Notes: a model not told the origin generated them from the sequence alone. 64,000 nucleotides of DNA from Paradesulfitobacterium ferrireducens (GCF_017310645.1 NZ_JAFLRH010000030.1:1-64000); one strand, 5' to 3'. Numbered from the stretch's first letter, positions 35,487 to 45,665 are shown. Program-made: numbers and translations.

Positions 35487-37438
35487 TATTTCACACCTCC
35501 CAGCATCGCTAAGGGATTAAGTGCCGCAAGCTGGCCTTCGCCGATCGCAAATACCAGATAGATTACCACTACGGCAAAGAAGAATACCAAAGCGTAAGTC
35601 TGTAATTGGCCCGTCTGCGTCCGGCGCAGGGTACGGGCACTGCCGCGCGTGAACAAAGCCAGGCCGTTGATGATTCCATCGACAATATAAAGGTCAATCC
35701 AGTACAGGACTTTGGCCAGGCCGTCCATAATATGGTGAATGAGCCACAGGTAAAACTCATCCACATAATATTTGTTCTTTAAGAGCCTATAGATTCCGGG
35801 GAATTTGGCGACGATGCTTTCCGCCGCAATCGCCTTCCTCACATAAATGGTGTAGGCCAGCCCGATGCCAATCAGACCGGCAACTACGGAAATCCCGGCC
35901 AAAGCCCAATCCATCGCTTCATGCTCCAACTCTCCGGCGTGGACATAGAAGGCAAAGTTATGCTCCGGCAAGGCGACCAGACCGCCCACCACGCTGAGCA
36001 CACCTAAAATGATCAGCGGAAGGGTCATAGTCCAAGGCGACTCGTGCGGGTGGTTTTCCGGTTTGGACGGACCGGTAAAGGCGACAAAGAACAAGCGGCT
36101 CATATAAAAGGCAGTTAAGAATGCTGTAAACAAGCCGACGGCATAAATGACCGGATGGCCGTTATGAAGGGCGGCGGCCAGAATTTCATCTTTAGACCAG
36201 AACCCGGCAAACGGCGGCACTCCGGAAATGGCCAAGACTCCGATAAAGAAGGTCCAACCGGTAATCGGCATCTTCTTCCACAAGCCACCCATATCCCAGA
36301 TGTTTTGTTTTTCATGCAGAGCATGAATGACAGAACCTGCGCCCAGGAACATCAAGGCCTTGAAGAAGGCGTGGGTCATAAGGTGAAACATGGATGCGGT
36401 TAAGGAGCCGACTCCGAGAGCAAACATCATGTAGCCCAATTGGCTTAAGGTTGAGTAGGCCAGGATGCGTTTAATATCATCCTGGGCAATGGCAATCGTG
36501 GCCGCAAAAATAGCGGTAAAGGCGCCCAGCCCGGCCACAAACTGCAACGCGGCCGGCGAGGCATGTTCAAAGAGGAAGTAAATGCGCGCGACCAAATAAA
36601 CACCTGCTACAACCATGGTAGCCGCGTGGATCAAGGCGCTGACAGGTGTCGGGCCTTCCATGGCATCCGGCAGCCAGACATGGAGCGGGAACTGGCCGGA
36701 TTTACCGATTGGTCCGATAAAGACCAGAATCGCCATGACGGTTAGGTAGCTTAAGCCGCCGATGAGGGCAAAGTCTTGGAAGTTGGTATTCATGGCATTG
36801 GATAATGCCGCAAAATCCAAGGTGCCAAACTTGTTGTACAAAAACAAGATTCCCAAAAGCAAGCCAAAGTCTCCGACCCGGGTGGTGATGAAGGCCTTTT
36901 TGGCAGCCTCGCGGGCGGACACTTTAAAGTACCAGAAACCGATCAAAAGGTAAGAACAAAGCCCGACCAGTTCCCAGAAAATGAACAGTTGCAATAGGTT
37001 GGTTGAAATCACGAGCCCCAGCATGGAAGCTGCAAACAAGGACTGGTAGGCATAATAACGGGACCAGCCGCGGTCTCCGTGCATATACCCCAGAGAATAA
37101 ATCTGAACCATGGATGCCACTAAGGTCACGACAAAGAGCATCATGGCGCTTAAAGGATCGACGATGGTGCCGAAGTCGATCTTCAGCCCGCCGATATTTA
37201 ACCAGTTGGCGGCTGCGACCGCTTCCCGCCCGACAAATTCTTCTCCGTTCCAGGACTGAATGACACCTACACCGATAGCAATTGCCAAACCCAAGGCGCT
37301 AAGTATGGCAAGGATCGAGACGGCGGCAGACAGTCCTTTGGATCTCCTCGTCACGAGGGCGATCAACAGAAAAGACAGGAAGGGCAGAAACGGTATGAGC
37401 CATGCCCATTGAAAGAGATCATGCATTTCCTTGAACAC
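35486..37438 (-). CDS. nuoL: Complex I subunit L
   Basis: The 650-residue antiporter-like subunit has a long C-terminal lateral helix. It shows LLQLFIFWELVGLCSYLLIG with the conserved Glu, KSGQFPLHVWLPDAMEGPTP, SALIHAATMVVAGVYLVARI, and DDIKRILAYSTLSQLGYMMF. The distal antiporter-like module at the end of the membrane arm is usual for complex I. It starts 22 nt after nuoK. Confidence 0.96.
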   Translation of the reverse strand: MFKEMHDLFQWAWLIPFLPFLSFLLIALVTRRSKGLSAAVSILAILSALGLAIAIGVGVIQSWNGEEFVGREAVAAANWLNIGGLKIDFGTIVDPLSAMMLFVVTLVASMVQIYSLGYMHGDRGWSRYYAYQSLFAASMLGLVISTNLLQLFIFWELVGLCSYLLIGFWYFKVSAREAAKKAFITTRVGDFGLLLGILFLYNKFGTLDFAALSNAMNTNFQDFALIGGLSYLTVMAILVFIGPIGKSGQFPLHVWLPDAMEGPTPVSALIHAATMVVAGVYLVARIYFLFEHASPAALQFVAGLGAFTAIFAATIAIAQDDIKRILAYSTLSQLGYMMFALGVGSLTASMFHLMTHAFFKALMFLGAGSVIHALHEKQNIWDMGGLWKKMPITGWTFFIGVLAISGVPPFAGFWSKDEILAAALHNGHPVIYAVGLFTAFLTAFYMSRLFFVAFTGPSKPENHPHESPWTMTLPLIILGVLSVVGGLVALPEHNFAFYVHAGELEHEAMDWALAGISVVAGLIGIGLAYTIYVRKAIAAESIVAKFPGIYRLLKNKYYVDEFYLWLIHHIMDGLAKVLYWIDLYIVDGIINGLALFTRGSARTLRRTQTGQLQTYALVFFFAVVVIYLVFAIGEGQLAALNPLAMLGGVK

Positions 37439-37460
37439 CTACCTTCTCCATTAGACTATC

Positions 37461-37781
37461 TTACCACTTCAACCAGTTGAAATCGTCCACACTGGTTGAT
37501 TTGCGCGTCCGATAGATACTGATAACCAAGGCCAAGCCCACGGCCACTTCGGCTGCTGCCAGGACAATGATAAAGACAGCCGTGACAAAACCGTGCAAGA
37601 CGCTTTCATTTCCGAGGAACCGGTTAAAGGCCACGAAATTAAGATTCACCGCATTAAGCATGAGTTCAATGGACATGAGCACGGCGATGACATTCTTTTT
37701 AGCAAAGATGCCGTAGAGACCCAGGCTGAAGAGCATCGCTCCGACTAAAAGATAAGTTGAAAGCCCTACACTAAAACTCAT
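37461..37781 (-). CDS. nuoK: Complex I subunit K
   Basis: The 106-residue, three-helix membrane subunit has the buried Glu residues in [20 protein letters not shown] and [19 protein letters not shown]. It overlaps nuoJ by 4 nt. Standard size and motifs. Confidence 0.96.
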   Translation of the reverse strand: MSFSVGLSTYLLVGAMLFSLGLYGIFAKKNVIAVLMSIELMLNAVNLNFVAFNRFLGNESVLHGFVTAVFIIVLAAAEVAVGLALVISIYRTRKSTSVDDFNWLKW

Positions 37782-38284
37782 TTGCTCTCTTTCACTCCCT
37801 TCGCCAGAATGACCGCTCCGACCAAAGCCAAGGTGAGAAGGATGGCCGCTGCCTCAAACGGAACCATATAGCTCTTCAGCATCAGCTCGGAGATAGCAAG
37901 GGCTGACCCTTGTCCGCTCCAGGCTTGTGCCGGAATCCGCCAGTCGGCATTGGTGAGAATGACCAGAGCAATCATAATGAAGACTAAGGCAGCCCCTAAA
38001 GCACCTAAACCCCATTTCTTGGTTTCAAGGCTGCTCTCTTTGACATCTCCCCTTAAGGTTAACATGACCGCAAAAATAACCATGATATTGACAGCGCCCA
38101 TATATACCAGGAGCTGAACGGCAGCCAGGAAATCCGCATTCAAAAGGACATAGAGCACGGCCACCCCGGCGAAGGTAAGGGCCAAGAAGAAGGCGCTGTG
38201 CACAATGTTCTTAGAGGTAACCACACCCCAAGCGGCCGCAACAGCCATAATCGCGAAGATAAAGAAAACGATGGTTGTACCCAC
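37778..38284 (-). CDS. nuoJ: Complex I subunit J
   Basis: The 168-residue membrane subunit has five helices. Typical blocks are [38 protein letters not shown] and [14 protein letters not shown]; the [13 protein letters not shown] helix is the pi-bulge helix of the family. It follows nuoI by 2 nt. Confidence 0.95.
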   Translation of the reverse strand: MGTTIVFFIFAIMAVAAAWGVVTSKNIVHSAFFLALTFAGVAVLYVLLNADFLAAVQLLVYMGAVNIMVIFAVMLTLRGDVKESSLETKKWGLGALGAALVFIMIALVILTNADWRIPAQAWSGQGSALAISELMLKSYMVPFEAAAILLTLALVGAVILAKGVKESK

Positions 38285-38286
38285 TC

Positions 38287-38691
38287 TTACCCCTCCTTCC
38301 CTGTTTGCTGGCGGTGCCTTTTAATCATATCCCATTTGAGTCCTTCCGCATCATAGACAGCGTTCTCATACTGCTGCGTGACCGTTAAGGCGTTGGTAGG
38401 ACAAGCTTCCGTACAAAGCCCGCAGAAAAGGCAGCGGCCTACGTCCATGTGATAGGTTTTAAGCACTTTTTTATTGTTCTCGTCTTTCTCACTGGTCAAA
38501 GCAATGACCTTATTCGGGCAAGTGTTGGCACAGATTCCGCATGAAATGCACTTGTCCGGGTCAAGACCCATGGAACTCCGAACCCGAGGGGATAGCGTCG
38601 GTTTTTGCTCCGGATAATATTCGGTGACGTTGGGCCCCAGCATGCGTTTGAGCGAGATATGCATACCCTTGAATAGACCTTTACCAAACAC
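38287..38691 (-). CDS. nuoI: Complex I subunit I (two [4Fe-4S])
   Basis: This ferredoxin-like peripheral subunit carries two CxxCxxCxxxCP motifs, CISCGICANTCPNKVI and CLFCGLCTEACPTNAL, holding clusters N6a and N6b. I take the GTG at 38691 (VFGKGLFKGMHISLKRML), which has GGAGG well placed; a TTG at 38706 is alternative and would overlap nuoH. About 134 residues. Confidence 0.95.
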   Translation of the reverse strand: MFGKGLFKGMHISLKRMLGPNVTEYYPEQKPTLSPRVRSSMGLDPDKCISCGICANTCPNKVIALTSEKDENNKKVLKTYHMDVGRCLFCGLCTEACPTNALTVTQQYENAVYDAEGLKWDMIKRHRQQTGKEG

Positions 38692-38695
38692 TCTG

Positions 38696-39748
38696 TTACC
38701 CTCCAATCCGCAGGACGTATTGGTAAATATAAATACCCAAACCTGTCAACAAAACGTTAAGCAGGGAGAGCGGAAGCAGCACTTTCCAGGCTAAGCCCAT
38801 GAGATGATCGACCCTCATGCGCGGGAAGGTCCAGCGGATCCACATCATCAGGAAAATGATGATGCCTACCTTGAGGAAGAACCAGACAATACCGGGAAGG
38901 AATCCCGGTCCTTGCCAGCCTCCTAAAAACATGGTCGTAATTAAGGCAGCTGTTGCCGTCATATTGCCATATTCTCCGAGGAAGAACAGACCCCAGCGCA
39001 GCCCCGTATACTCCGTAAACGGTCCGGCCACAATTTCCTGATCCGCCTCGACTAAGTCAAACGGCGCCCGGTTTACTTCGGCGATTCCGGCAATAAAGTA
39101 GATCACAAAAGCCAGGGGTTGAATCACAATAAAAGGAATCGTGCTTTGGGCTTCCACAATTTTAGAGAGGCTGAACGTTTGGGTAATCATTACAACGCCC
39201 AGCAGGGAAAAGATGAGCGGAATCTCATAGCTGATCATTTGGGCTACGGCCCGCATTCCTCCAAGCATGGAATAGTTGCTGTTGGAACCCCAGCCTGCCA
39301 TCAAAAGGGCTAGCGTCGAAATCGCTGAAATCGCGAGATAATAGATAATACCCAAATCCAAGTCAATCGGCACCATTCCCATACCATAAGGAATGACTGC
39401 CAAAGTCATCATCGGCAGGGCGAATACAATCATCGGCGCAATCTTAAAGATAAAGCGGTCAGCTTCCGCCGGGGTAACATCTTCTTTACCCAGAAGTTTT
39501 AAAGCATCCGCTATCGTTTGAAACCATCCACGCGGACCCAACCGGTTTGGTCCCGGCCTTTGGGATGCCCATCCACCAACCTTGCGTTCCAGCAAAATCA
39601 GGATTAAGGCAGCCAAGACAATGAGCACAATAACCAGAATGATCCCGATCACGGTCATGGTTAAATCTGCCCAAATGGAGTGGGGGTCTCCAAATAATCC
39701 ACGGATGGCAGCCGCAATATTGAGTGGCAATTTGTTCAATGCGTCCAT
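38696..39748 (-). CDS. nuoH: Complex I subunit H
   Basis: The 350-residue membrane subunit next to the quinone site has [47 protein letters not shown]-type acidic loop [20 protein letters not shown] and a late [20 protein letters not shown]. It couples quinone reduction to pumping. It precedes nuoI. Confidence 0.96.
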   Translation of the reverse strand: MDALNKLPLNIAAAIRGLFGDPHSIWADLTMTVIGIILVIVLIVLAALILILLERKVGGWASQRPGPNRLGPRGWFQTIADALKLLGKEDVTPAEADRFIFKIAPMIVFALPMMTLAVIPYGMGMVPIDLDLGIIYYLAISAISTLALLMAGWGSNSNYSMLGGMRAVAQMISYEIPLIFSLLGVVMITQTFSLSKIVEAQSTIPFIVIQPLAFVIYFIAGIAEVNRAPFDLVEADQEIVAGPFTEYTGLRWGLFFLGEYGNMTATAALITTMFLGGWQGPGFLPGIVWFFLKVGIIIFLMMWIRWTFPRMRVDHLMGLAWKVLLPLSLLNVLLTGLGIYIYQYVLRIGG

Positions 39749-39767
39749 CTTCTTCTCCCCTTATATC

Positions 39768-40871
39768 CTACTTGTCCACTTCACCCAGCACCGCATCCAA
39801 GGTGGCAAAAATCGCGATCACGTCCTGGATCTTCCACCCGATAGAGATGGCCGGGAGCAATTGGAGATTAATGAAGGTAGCAGAACGGATACGACACCGG
39901 GCCGGTTTCGTACTGCCATCACTTACCAAATAAAAGCCTAATTCGCCTTTTGGGTTTTCCACCGCATGGTAAACCTCACCGACTGGCGGCTTTAATACTT
40001 TCGGCACTTTGGCCATGATCGGGCCTTCCGGGATATCACGCATAGCCTGGCGGATGATCTTGGCGCTTTCCTTGATTTCCAAGAGCCTGATCAAACCCCG
40101 GTCATAAGAGTCGCATCCATTCAGAACCGGCACCTCAAAATCAAAGCGGTCGTAAATTCCGTAAGGAGCGTCTTTGCGCAGGTCGTGCTTGACGCCGGAC
40201 GCACGCAACACCGGGCCGGTCGTTGAGAAATTCTCTGCAAGCTCTTTTGGCAGAATGCCCACACTCTTCATCCGGCCCATGGCAATCTCATTGCCGTAGA
40301 ATATCCCTTGATACTCCTCCAGCATCTCCGGCAGATCATCCAAAAATGATTTCAAAGCCGGCCAAAATTCATCCGGCACATCCTGACTGAAGCCGCCGAT
40401 GCGCATGGCATTCACGGTTAAGCGGCTGCCTGCCGTCATTTCAAAGAGATCAAGGATGCGCTCACGATCCCGGAAGCAGTAACCCCAGGCAGTCCAACCG
40501 GCCATATCCAAAGCCAGGCTCCCGATGAATACCAGGTGGCTGGCGATCCGGGCGAGTTCGGCAAAGATGACCCGCAAATACTCAGCCCGCTCCGGAACTT
40601 GGATTCCCGCCAATTTTTCGACCGCTTGCACATAACCCATATTATTATGCGGGGATGCGAGATAATCTAAACGGTCGGTGTAGGGAATAAATTGCGCGTA
40701 AGTACGGCTTTCCGCCAACTTCTCCAAGCCGCGGTGCAGATACCCGATTTTCGGTTCAATCTTCGTAATGATTTCCCCATCAAAATGGGCTATCATACGA
40801 AAGACACCGTGCATACTAGGGTGCTGGGGACCCAGGTTTAAGGCTAATTCTTCCGTTCTTTCCAATGTCAT
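39768..40871 (-). CDS. nuoD: Complex I subunit D (49-kDa)
   Basis: The 367-residue quinone-binding subunit is related to NiFe-hydrogenase large subunits but lacks the Ni-binding cysteines. It shows [20 protein letters not shown] at the N-terminus, [18 protein letters not shown] with the quinone-site His, and [23 protein letters not shown] at 40871. It lies between nuoC and nuoH; there is no C-D fusion. Confidence 0.96.
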   Translation of the reverse strand: MTLERTEELALNLGPQHPSMHGVFRMIAHFDGEIITKIEPKIGYLHRGLEKLAESRTYAQFIPYTDRLDYLASPHNNMGYVQAVEKLAGIQVPERAEYLRVIFAELARIASHLVFIGSLALDMAGWTAWGYCFRDRERILDLFEMTAGSRLTVNAMRIGGFSQDVPDEFWPALKSFLDDLPEMLEEYQGIFYGNEIAMGRMKSVGILPKELAENFSTTGPVLRASGVKHDLRKDAPYGIYDRFDFEVPVLNGCDSYDRGLIRLLEIKESAKIIRQAMRDIPEGPIMAKVPKVLKPPVGEVYHAVENPKGELGFYLVSDGSTKPARCRIRSATFINLQLLPAISIGWKIQDVIAIFATLDAVLGEVDK

Positions 40872-40884
40872 GGTTCTTTCCCCC

Positions 40885-41376
40885 TTACTCCCCTGGTCTC
40901 ATCTTCAGCATGACTGAGCGTTTTTCAATGCTTTCGGTCTCATAATCCTTGCGCAGAGGATACCCTTCAAACTCTTCCCAAAGGTAGATCCGCTTCAGGT
41001 TAGGATGTCCCTTGAATTGAATACCGAACATATCATAAGCTTCGCGCTCCAGGAAATTTGCTCCCTGCCAGATCCGGGTCACGGAATCGATTACCGGGGT
41101 ATCTCGGGAAATCAGTGCTTTGACTCGAAGAGTTTGTGGACCTTTCAAACTCGAAAGTTGGTATACAACTGCAAACTGCTCTCCCAGATCAAGAGCAGTT
41201 AGATCGTGGAGAAAATCACAAGGAACCTCTTCGAAGTTTTTGGCGGCCGTTAAAGTTTCACTAATGTAAGAACCCTTAACCGTCAAAACCAACGTATTAA
41301 GGATTTCCTGGACATCCCCGTTTACCTTAGCAGCCAGTTCATCGACGCGTTTTCTTAAAATCTCTTTATTCTCCAT
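40885..41376 (-). CDS. nuoC: Complex I subunit C (30-kDa)
   Basis: The 163-residue peripheral subunit has the family signature [20 protein letters not shown] and [10 protein letters not shown] at its C-terminus. The first 50 or so residues are variable. It overlaps the end of nuoB by 11 nt. Confidence 0.95.
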   Translation of the reverse strand: MENKEILRKRVDELAAKVNGDVQEILNTLVLTVKGSYISETLTAAKNFEEVPCDFLHDLTALDLGEQFAVVYQLSSLKGPQTLRVKALISRDTPVIDSVTRIWQGANFLEREAYDMFGIQFKGHPNLKRIYLWEEFEGYPLRKDYETESIEKRSVMLKMRPGE

Positions 41377-41887
41377 GCTTCAACAACCTCACCTTAGCGG
41401 GATTGGCGACCTTCTGCTGCAGCTGCATGATTCCGAAGAGCAGTGATTCAGGCCGCGGAGGACAGCCCGGAATATACACATCCACCGGCACGATTTTGTC
41501 TACCCCGCCGAACATCGAATAGGAATCAACGAATGGGCCGCCGGAACTGGAGCAGCTTCCCATGGCGATCACCCATTTAGGTTCGGGCATTTGGTCATAA
41601 ATACGGCGCAGGAGCGGTGCCATTTTGCGCGTACACGTACCGGCCACGATCATCAGATCAGCTTGACGAGGGGACGCCCTAAATACTTCCCAGCCGAAGC
41701 GGGCGATATCATAGCGGGGGCCGCCGGTAGCCATCATTTCAATGGCACAGCAGGCCAAGCCGAAAGTTACAGGCCAAAAGGAGTGCCCCCGAGCCCAGTT
41801 GAGCACCTTATCTATAGACGTAACGATTACATTTTTTTCGACCATTAGTTCGGCCTCACGGAGCTCCTTCTCCTTTGCTACATCCAC
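41366..41887 (-). CDS. nuoB: Complex I subunit B (cluster N2)
   Basis: The subunit holds the terminal [4Fe-4S] cluster N2: tandem Cys in [12 protein letters not shown], then GTCTRKMAP and [21 protein letters not shown] place the start at a GTG (41887) that overlaps the nuoA stop and has GGAAGGTG just upstream. Starts at 41908 or a later ATG ([13 protein letters not shown]) are also possible. About 173 residues. Confidence 0.95.
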   Translation of the reverse strand: MDVAKEKELREAELMVEKNVIVTSIDKVLNWARGHSFWPVTFGLACCAIEMMATGGPRYDIARFGWEVFRASPRQADLMIVAGTCTRKMAPLLRRIYDQMPEPKWVIAMGSCSSSGGPFVDSYSMFGGVDKIVPVDVYIPGCPPRPESLLFGIMQLQQKVANPAKVRLLKHGE

Positions 41888-42237
41888 TCTAAAGCACCTT
41901 CCTTCCAAGCATACCAGAAACCGACTAAGAGGATTGTAATAAAGATAAACATTTCAATGAAAGCAAATGTCCCCAGTTTACGGAATGTCAGTGCCCATGG
42001 ATACAAGAACACCGTTTCTACATCGAAAGCCGTAAATACAATAGCATACATAAAGTAGTTGCTCTTAAATCCACGCCAAGCCGTCTTGGCTAGCGGTTCA
42101 TTACCGCATTCATAGGCTGTTAGTTTTTCGGCGTGTGGTTTGTTGGGCGCCAATAGTTTGGGCATTAACATCATGATAACAGGCAAAGCAACCGCAAAAA
42201 TGAGTAGAACCCCGACCGCAGCAAAATTATCCGACAT
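41878..42237 (-). CDS. nuoA: Complex I subunit A
   Basis: This 119-residue three-helix membrane subunit begins the nuo operon. It has [20 protein letters not shown] with the loop Cys and the conserved [12 protein letters not shown]. The operon lacks nuoE, nuoF and nuoG, so the input module for NADH is not encoded here; ferredoxin or another donor is likely, as in other clostridial 11-subunit complexes (family knowledge). Confidence 0.95.
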   Translation of the reverse strand: MSDNFAAVGVLLIFAVALPVIMMLMPKLLAPNKPHAEKLTAYECGNEPLAKTAWRGFKSNYFMYAIVFTAFDVETVFLYPWALTFRKLGTFAFIEMFIFITILLVGFWYAWKEGALEWM

Positions 42238-42360
42238 CTCCTCTTACCCTCCCTTCTATTGAAATTCTTAGTTAAAATTTGTTATAGGCCAAACCCATTG
42301 TGCCACATCCTATAGGATGCGTCAATAAATTTGGTATCATGCAGACATCCCAGGCTTTCT

Positions 42361-43212
42361 TTAATACTCGGCTGCTTCCCGGTCAACCGGAGCAAAACTG
42401 CGCCGGTGAATGGGGCTGGGCCCAAGACGCTGCAAGGCTTGCAGGTGTTCATTCGTGCCATACCCTTTGTTCTTGTCAAAGCCATATTCGGGATAGAGGG
42501 TATGTAAATCGCGCATCCAGTGGTCACGCGTCACTTTAGCCAGGATGGAAGCCGCTGCAATGCTCGCACTCAGTGCATCCCCCCGGATGATCCCTGTTTG
42601 AGGGATGTTCACCTGCGGCAGGGTTACGGCATCAATCAGCAAGTGATGCGGGCGGATTTTCAACCCCTCAACCGCCCGTTTCATCGCCAGTTTGCTGGCC
42701 TGAAGAATGTTGTACAGATCAATCTCCGCCGGTTCGGCACTACCGATAGCATAGGCTAAAGCCTGCTTTTGAATCTGTCCAAAGAGCTTTTCCCGTTTGC
42801 TTTCCGTAAGCTTCTTAGAATCATTCAAACCAGGCAAATCAAATTGCGCCGGAAGAATACAGGCACTGGCCACCACCGGTCCAGCCAGCGGACCCCGTCC
42901 TGCTTCATCCACTCCGGCTACTAGGAGAAACCCTTGCTCCCATAGCTTCTTTTCTTCGTGCAAAAGTTCTTGAATCCGTTTTAGTTCCAACGCTTGTGCT
43001 TGTTGGTGCTTGGAATGGCGTTCCAACAAGCGCCTGATTCCTTCCCTCTGGTCACGCGCACACGCCTTAAGGAGGTCTGCGGACGGATCTTTGCTCAAAG
43101 CATCCGCGACCTCCTTCACACTCATATCCGAAAGGGATTTTATATGTTTATTCCCATTTCTTTTGTTCGACAAATCTGTCCTACTTCCTTTTTCTAAATG
43201 AATTATTTGCAT
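42361..43212 (-). CDS. rnhB: Ribonuclease HII
   Basis: The 283-residue enzyme removes ribonucleotides and RNA from RNA-DNA hybrids. The catalytic acidic residues are in AGVDEAGRGPLAGPVVASA and HLLIDAV, with SILAKVTRDHWM and YPEYGFDKNKGYGTNEH. An N-terminal extension of about 90 residues, containing SDMSVKEVADALSKDP, matches the extra helical domain of Bacillus RNase HII. The start within MQIIHLEKGSR is uncertain by some residues. Confidence 0.94.
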   Translation of the reverse strand: MQIIHLEKGSRTDLSNKRNGNKHIKSLSDMSVKEVADALSKDPSADLLKACARDQREGIRRLLERHSKHQQAQALELKRIQELLHEEKKLWEQGFLLVAGVDEAGRGPLAGPVVASACILPAQFDLPGLNDSKKLTESKREKLFGQIQKQALAYAIGSAEPAEIDLYNILQASKLAMKRAVEGLKIRPHHLLIDAVTLPQVNIPQTGIIRGDALSASIAAASILAKVTRDHWMRDLHTLYPEYGFDKNKGYGTNEHLQALQRLGPSPIHRRSFAPVDREAAEY

Positions 43213-43327
43213 ATTTATAAATTATGACAGCATTAATAAGAAGAATATATCTATTAAGTTTTCTTATAAGTACGATAATTAAGCCATTATTTGTATATTC
43301 AGGTTTGGCCCGAAAGATTACAAGCTC

Positions 43328-44152
43328 TTAAAACCTATCCATCGTAACTTTCCCGAGTGTCCCGGCTCTGAACTCTTTGAAGAAAATCTGGGCCGCCTTC
43401 AGGGTATCGAACCGTCCCCCCTGCACCAGACATCCCCGGGCTCTCCCGATATCCTCAAGCGTAATTTCCCCCGGTCCGCGCCGGTAGCGCTCAAGGGCTG
43501 ACGGGTAGTGTTCTTCCAGCCATTTAATTAACCAGAGTGCCAGCTCCTCAGAATCCACCACTTCATCTTTGATGCTTCCCACGGCTGCCAGTTTCCTGCC
43601 GGCTTCCGGGTCATCAAACTTAGGCCAAAGCAAACCCGGAGTATCCAGCAATTCAACCCGTGGATTAATCCTGATCCACTGGTTGCCCCGGGTCACGCCC
43701 GGTTTATTCCCGGTCTTGGCCCTAGCCCCGCCCGTCAGCTGATTGATCAAGGAAGACTTTCCGATATTCGGAATCCCAACCACCATGGCCCGAATGGGAC
43801 GGGCCCGCACTCCCCTGGCGGCAAGCTGCTCCTGTTTGCCTCTCATGAGAGATTCCAGGCGCGGGACAATGCGCCCTACCCCGGAACCGGAAGTAGCACT
43901 GACAGGAAAGGCCGGGCCTTCTTGGCCCAATCTTTCCAGCCAGCGCTCTGTCCAAGCTTCATCAGCCAAATCGCTTTTATTAAGGACTAAAAGTTTCGGC
44001 TTATCCGCGAGCAGCTCTCTCAGCATCGGATTGAGACTGCTTTCGGGCAAGCGGGCGTCTCCCAGCTCAATCACTGCATCCACCCAGCGCAACTGTTCCA
44101 ATAAAAGCCTTTTGGCTTTGGCCATGTGGCCGGGAAACCATTGAATACTCAT
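43328..44152 (-). CDS. rbgA: Ribosome biogenesis GTPase RbgA (YlqF)
   Basis: This circularly permuted GTPase needed for 50S assembly has, in the order G4-G1-G3, LLVLNKSDLADEAWTERWLE, GIPNIGKSSLINQLTGGARA and LLDTPGLLWPKF. The N-terminal MSIQWFPGHMAKAKRLL is typical. 274 residues. It lies 23 nt downstream of lepB, in the usual Firmicutes order. Confidence 0.95.
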   Translation of the reverse strand: MSIQWFPGHMAKAKRLLLEQLRWVDAVIELGDARLPESSLNPMLRELLADKPKLLVLNKSDLADEAWTERWLERLGQEGPAFPVSATSGSGVGRIVPRLESLMRGKQEQLAARGVRARPIRAMVVGIPNIGKSSLINQLTGGARAKTGNKPGVTRGNQWIRINPRVELLDTPGLLWPKFDDPEAGRKLAAVGSIKDEVVDSEELALWLIKWLEEHYPSALERYRRGPGEITLEDIGRARGCLVQGGRFDTLKAAQIFFKEFRAGTLGKVTMDRF

Positions 44153-44175
44153 AAGCGTACCTCGTTTGGATTATT

Positions 44176-44688
44176 CTAGAGGGTGCGCATCCGGTTAAAT
44201 GGGTAATAGATGAGCCAAGACTTACCGATTAAGTAGCTTTTCTCTAAGAGGCCCCATTCCCGCGAATCCCCGCTCCGGTTGCGGTTATCTCCCAGAACAA
44301 GAACTTTGCCTTTCGGAATGGTTTGGGGAGCGTAAGGCGGGTAATCTCCGGGTTTTAAGTACGGTTCCTGAAGCGCGCGGCCATCGATGAACACTTGATT
44401 GTCTCTCAACTCCACGGTTTCTCCCTCAAGCGCAATGATCCTTTTTACAAACGTTCGTTTAGGATCCAGCGGGAAAGCAAATACTACGATATCTCCCCGG
44501 TTGGGCGCCCAGAATTGGTAAGCCAGCCGGTTCACCAGAATCCGGTCGCCCGGCATCAGCGTCGGTTCCATCGAAGGTGTGGGAATAATATAGGGTTGAA
44601 GTACGAAGGCCCGCAGCAAGCCGGATAACAACACCAATCCGGCTAAAATAATTAAGGTTTTTCTTCGTGAGCTTGTCCTTTGTGCCAT
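44176..44688 (-). CDS. lepB: Signal peptidase I
   Basis: The type I leader peptidase, about 170 residues, has one N-terminal membrane helix (KTLIILAGLVLLSGLLRAFV). The catalytic Ser is in IIPTPSMEPTLMPGD and the Lys in TFVKRIIALEGETVE, with GDNRNRSGDSREWG at the C-terminal side. ATG at 44688 is preferred, with GAGAGGAAG ahead. A start at 44748 would run through an inverted repeat ATTTTGCAAG/CTTGCAAAAT (44733-44760) in the leader. Confidence 0.94.
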   Translation of the reverse strand: MAQRTSSRRKTLIILAGLVLLSGLLRAFVLQPYIIPTPSMEPTLMPGDRILVNRLAYQFWAPNRGDIVVFAFPLDPKRTFVKRIIALEGETVELRDNQVFIDGRALQEPYLKPGDYPPYAPQTIPKGKVLVLGDNRNRSGDSREWGLLEKSYLIGKSWLIYYPFNRMRTL

Positions 44689-44806
44689 TGCAACACTTCC
44701 TCTCCTTGTTACACTAGGCTTAGTATAAACAAGGAATTTTGCAAGCATACCACTTGCAAAATTTGGCTGTTGCTTTTTGGCTATAACCGTTAATCTTTTA
44801 TAGAGT

Positions 44807-44839
44807 AAAAAAGAGAGCCAGGCTTTTGGCTCTCTTTGA
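44807..44839 (-). terminator. Terminator after rplS
   Basis: AAAGAGAGCC and GGCTCTCTT form a stem around AGGCTTTT, with a T-run on the minus strand (A-run on plus). It begins within a few bases of the rplS stop and separates the ribosomal operon from lepB. Confidence 0.85.
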
Positions 44840-44841
44840 CT

Positions 44842-45186
44842 TTAGCGGCGACGTTCACGGATACGAGCGGCTTTGCCCGACAACCCGCGCAGGTAGTAAA
44901 GCTTCGCCCGACGTACTACACCCCTGCGGGCTACTTCAATTTTATCGATTCGCGGAGAGTGGAGCGGGAACGTTCTCTCGACCCCGACTCCGGAAGTTAC
45001 ACGGCGTACGGTGAAGGTTTCCCTTAACCCGCCGCCTTTCATCTTAATCACAACGCCTTCAAAAACCTGAATACGCTCCCGGCTGCCTTCAATAACCCGG
45101 ACATGAACCCGAACCGTATCACCGGGACGGAAGTGAGGAAGATCTTTTTTCATCTGTTCTTCTTCAATCATGCGAATATAATCCAT
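44842..45186 (-). CDS. rplS: 50S ribosomal protein L19
   Basis: The 114-residue protein has the L19 blocks [60 protein letters not shown] and [30 protein letters not shown] precedes the ATG. It follows the trmD group but is separated from it here by the inserted MITE-like repeat. Confidence 0.97.
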   Translation of the reverse strand: MDYIRMIEEEQMKKDLPHFRPGDTVRVHVRVIEGSRERIQVFEGVVIKMKGGGLRETFTVRRVTSGVGVERTFPLHSPRIDKIEVARRGVVRRAKLYYLRGLSGKAARIRERRR

Positions 45187-45220
45187 TATAATTCCCCCCT
45201 TCCTTGCCTAGATGTTCATA

Positions 45221-45252
45221 CACTGGTCACACAGAGCAATGCTCTGCCAGCG
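45221..45252 (-). promoter_or_regulatory. Candidate L19 leader hairpin upstream of rplS
   Basis: In the RNA read from the minus strand, CGCTGG pairs with CCAGTG (one G-U), enclosing CAGAGCA T TGCTCTG and an unpaired TGTGA. It lies 35-66 nt before the rplS start. Autoregulatory L19 leaders are known in Firmicutes at this place. I cannot confirm the match to that family by eye. Confidence 0.4.
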
Positions 45253-45334
45253 AGAGGACCATCCGTCATCAACCCAATCTATTTTAGCATAAGCGTCCGT
45301 GGTACGCAAGGGTACGACTTTGTAGTCAGAACTC

Positions 45335-45665
45335 AGACTCCCATGCCGCTATGCGGCACCACTGATGAATGAAAATAGCCAAGGTGCATTACCCGCATCC
45401 TTCGCCGCGAAGAGATTCTGTGGTGTTGTGCGGCTTCGGCGATTATCTCCACCGGAGATAATCGTACCACGCGCCGGATGCTCGAACAGCGTGAAGCTGT
45501 TCGCCGAAGGATGAGCTTGTTGATTCAGCTACAGCGCCAAACCTTGGGTAATACCTGAAGTGAACCGTGACGCTGCTTAACGCTGAATCAACTGCGCTCT
45601 CGACGCTCCTCTGCTCTACGGTTCGCTAAGTAATTGCCCCTCGTCTATTTTCAGGGCAGGAGTCA
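45335..45665 (-). repeat. MITE-like repeat, copy 2 (long form)
   Basis: The terminal inverted repeats are at 45371-45392 (GAAAATAGCCAAGGTGCATT) and near 45630-45652 (ending CTATTTTC). The core is 282 nt against 187 nt in copy 1, owing to an extra block of about 100 nt with its own CATCCTTCG/CGAAGGATG and GGAGATAAT-type inverted repeats. Shared flanks beyond the repeats include the TGCCGCTATGCGGCA hairpin. No coding frame. It lies between rplS and the RNA methyltransferase gene; flanking CAGGAGT repeats are short direct repeats. Confidence 0.8.
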
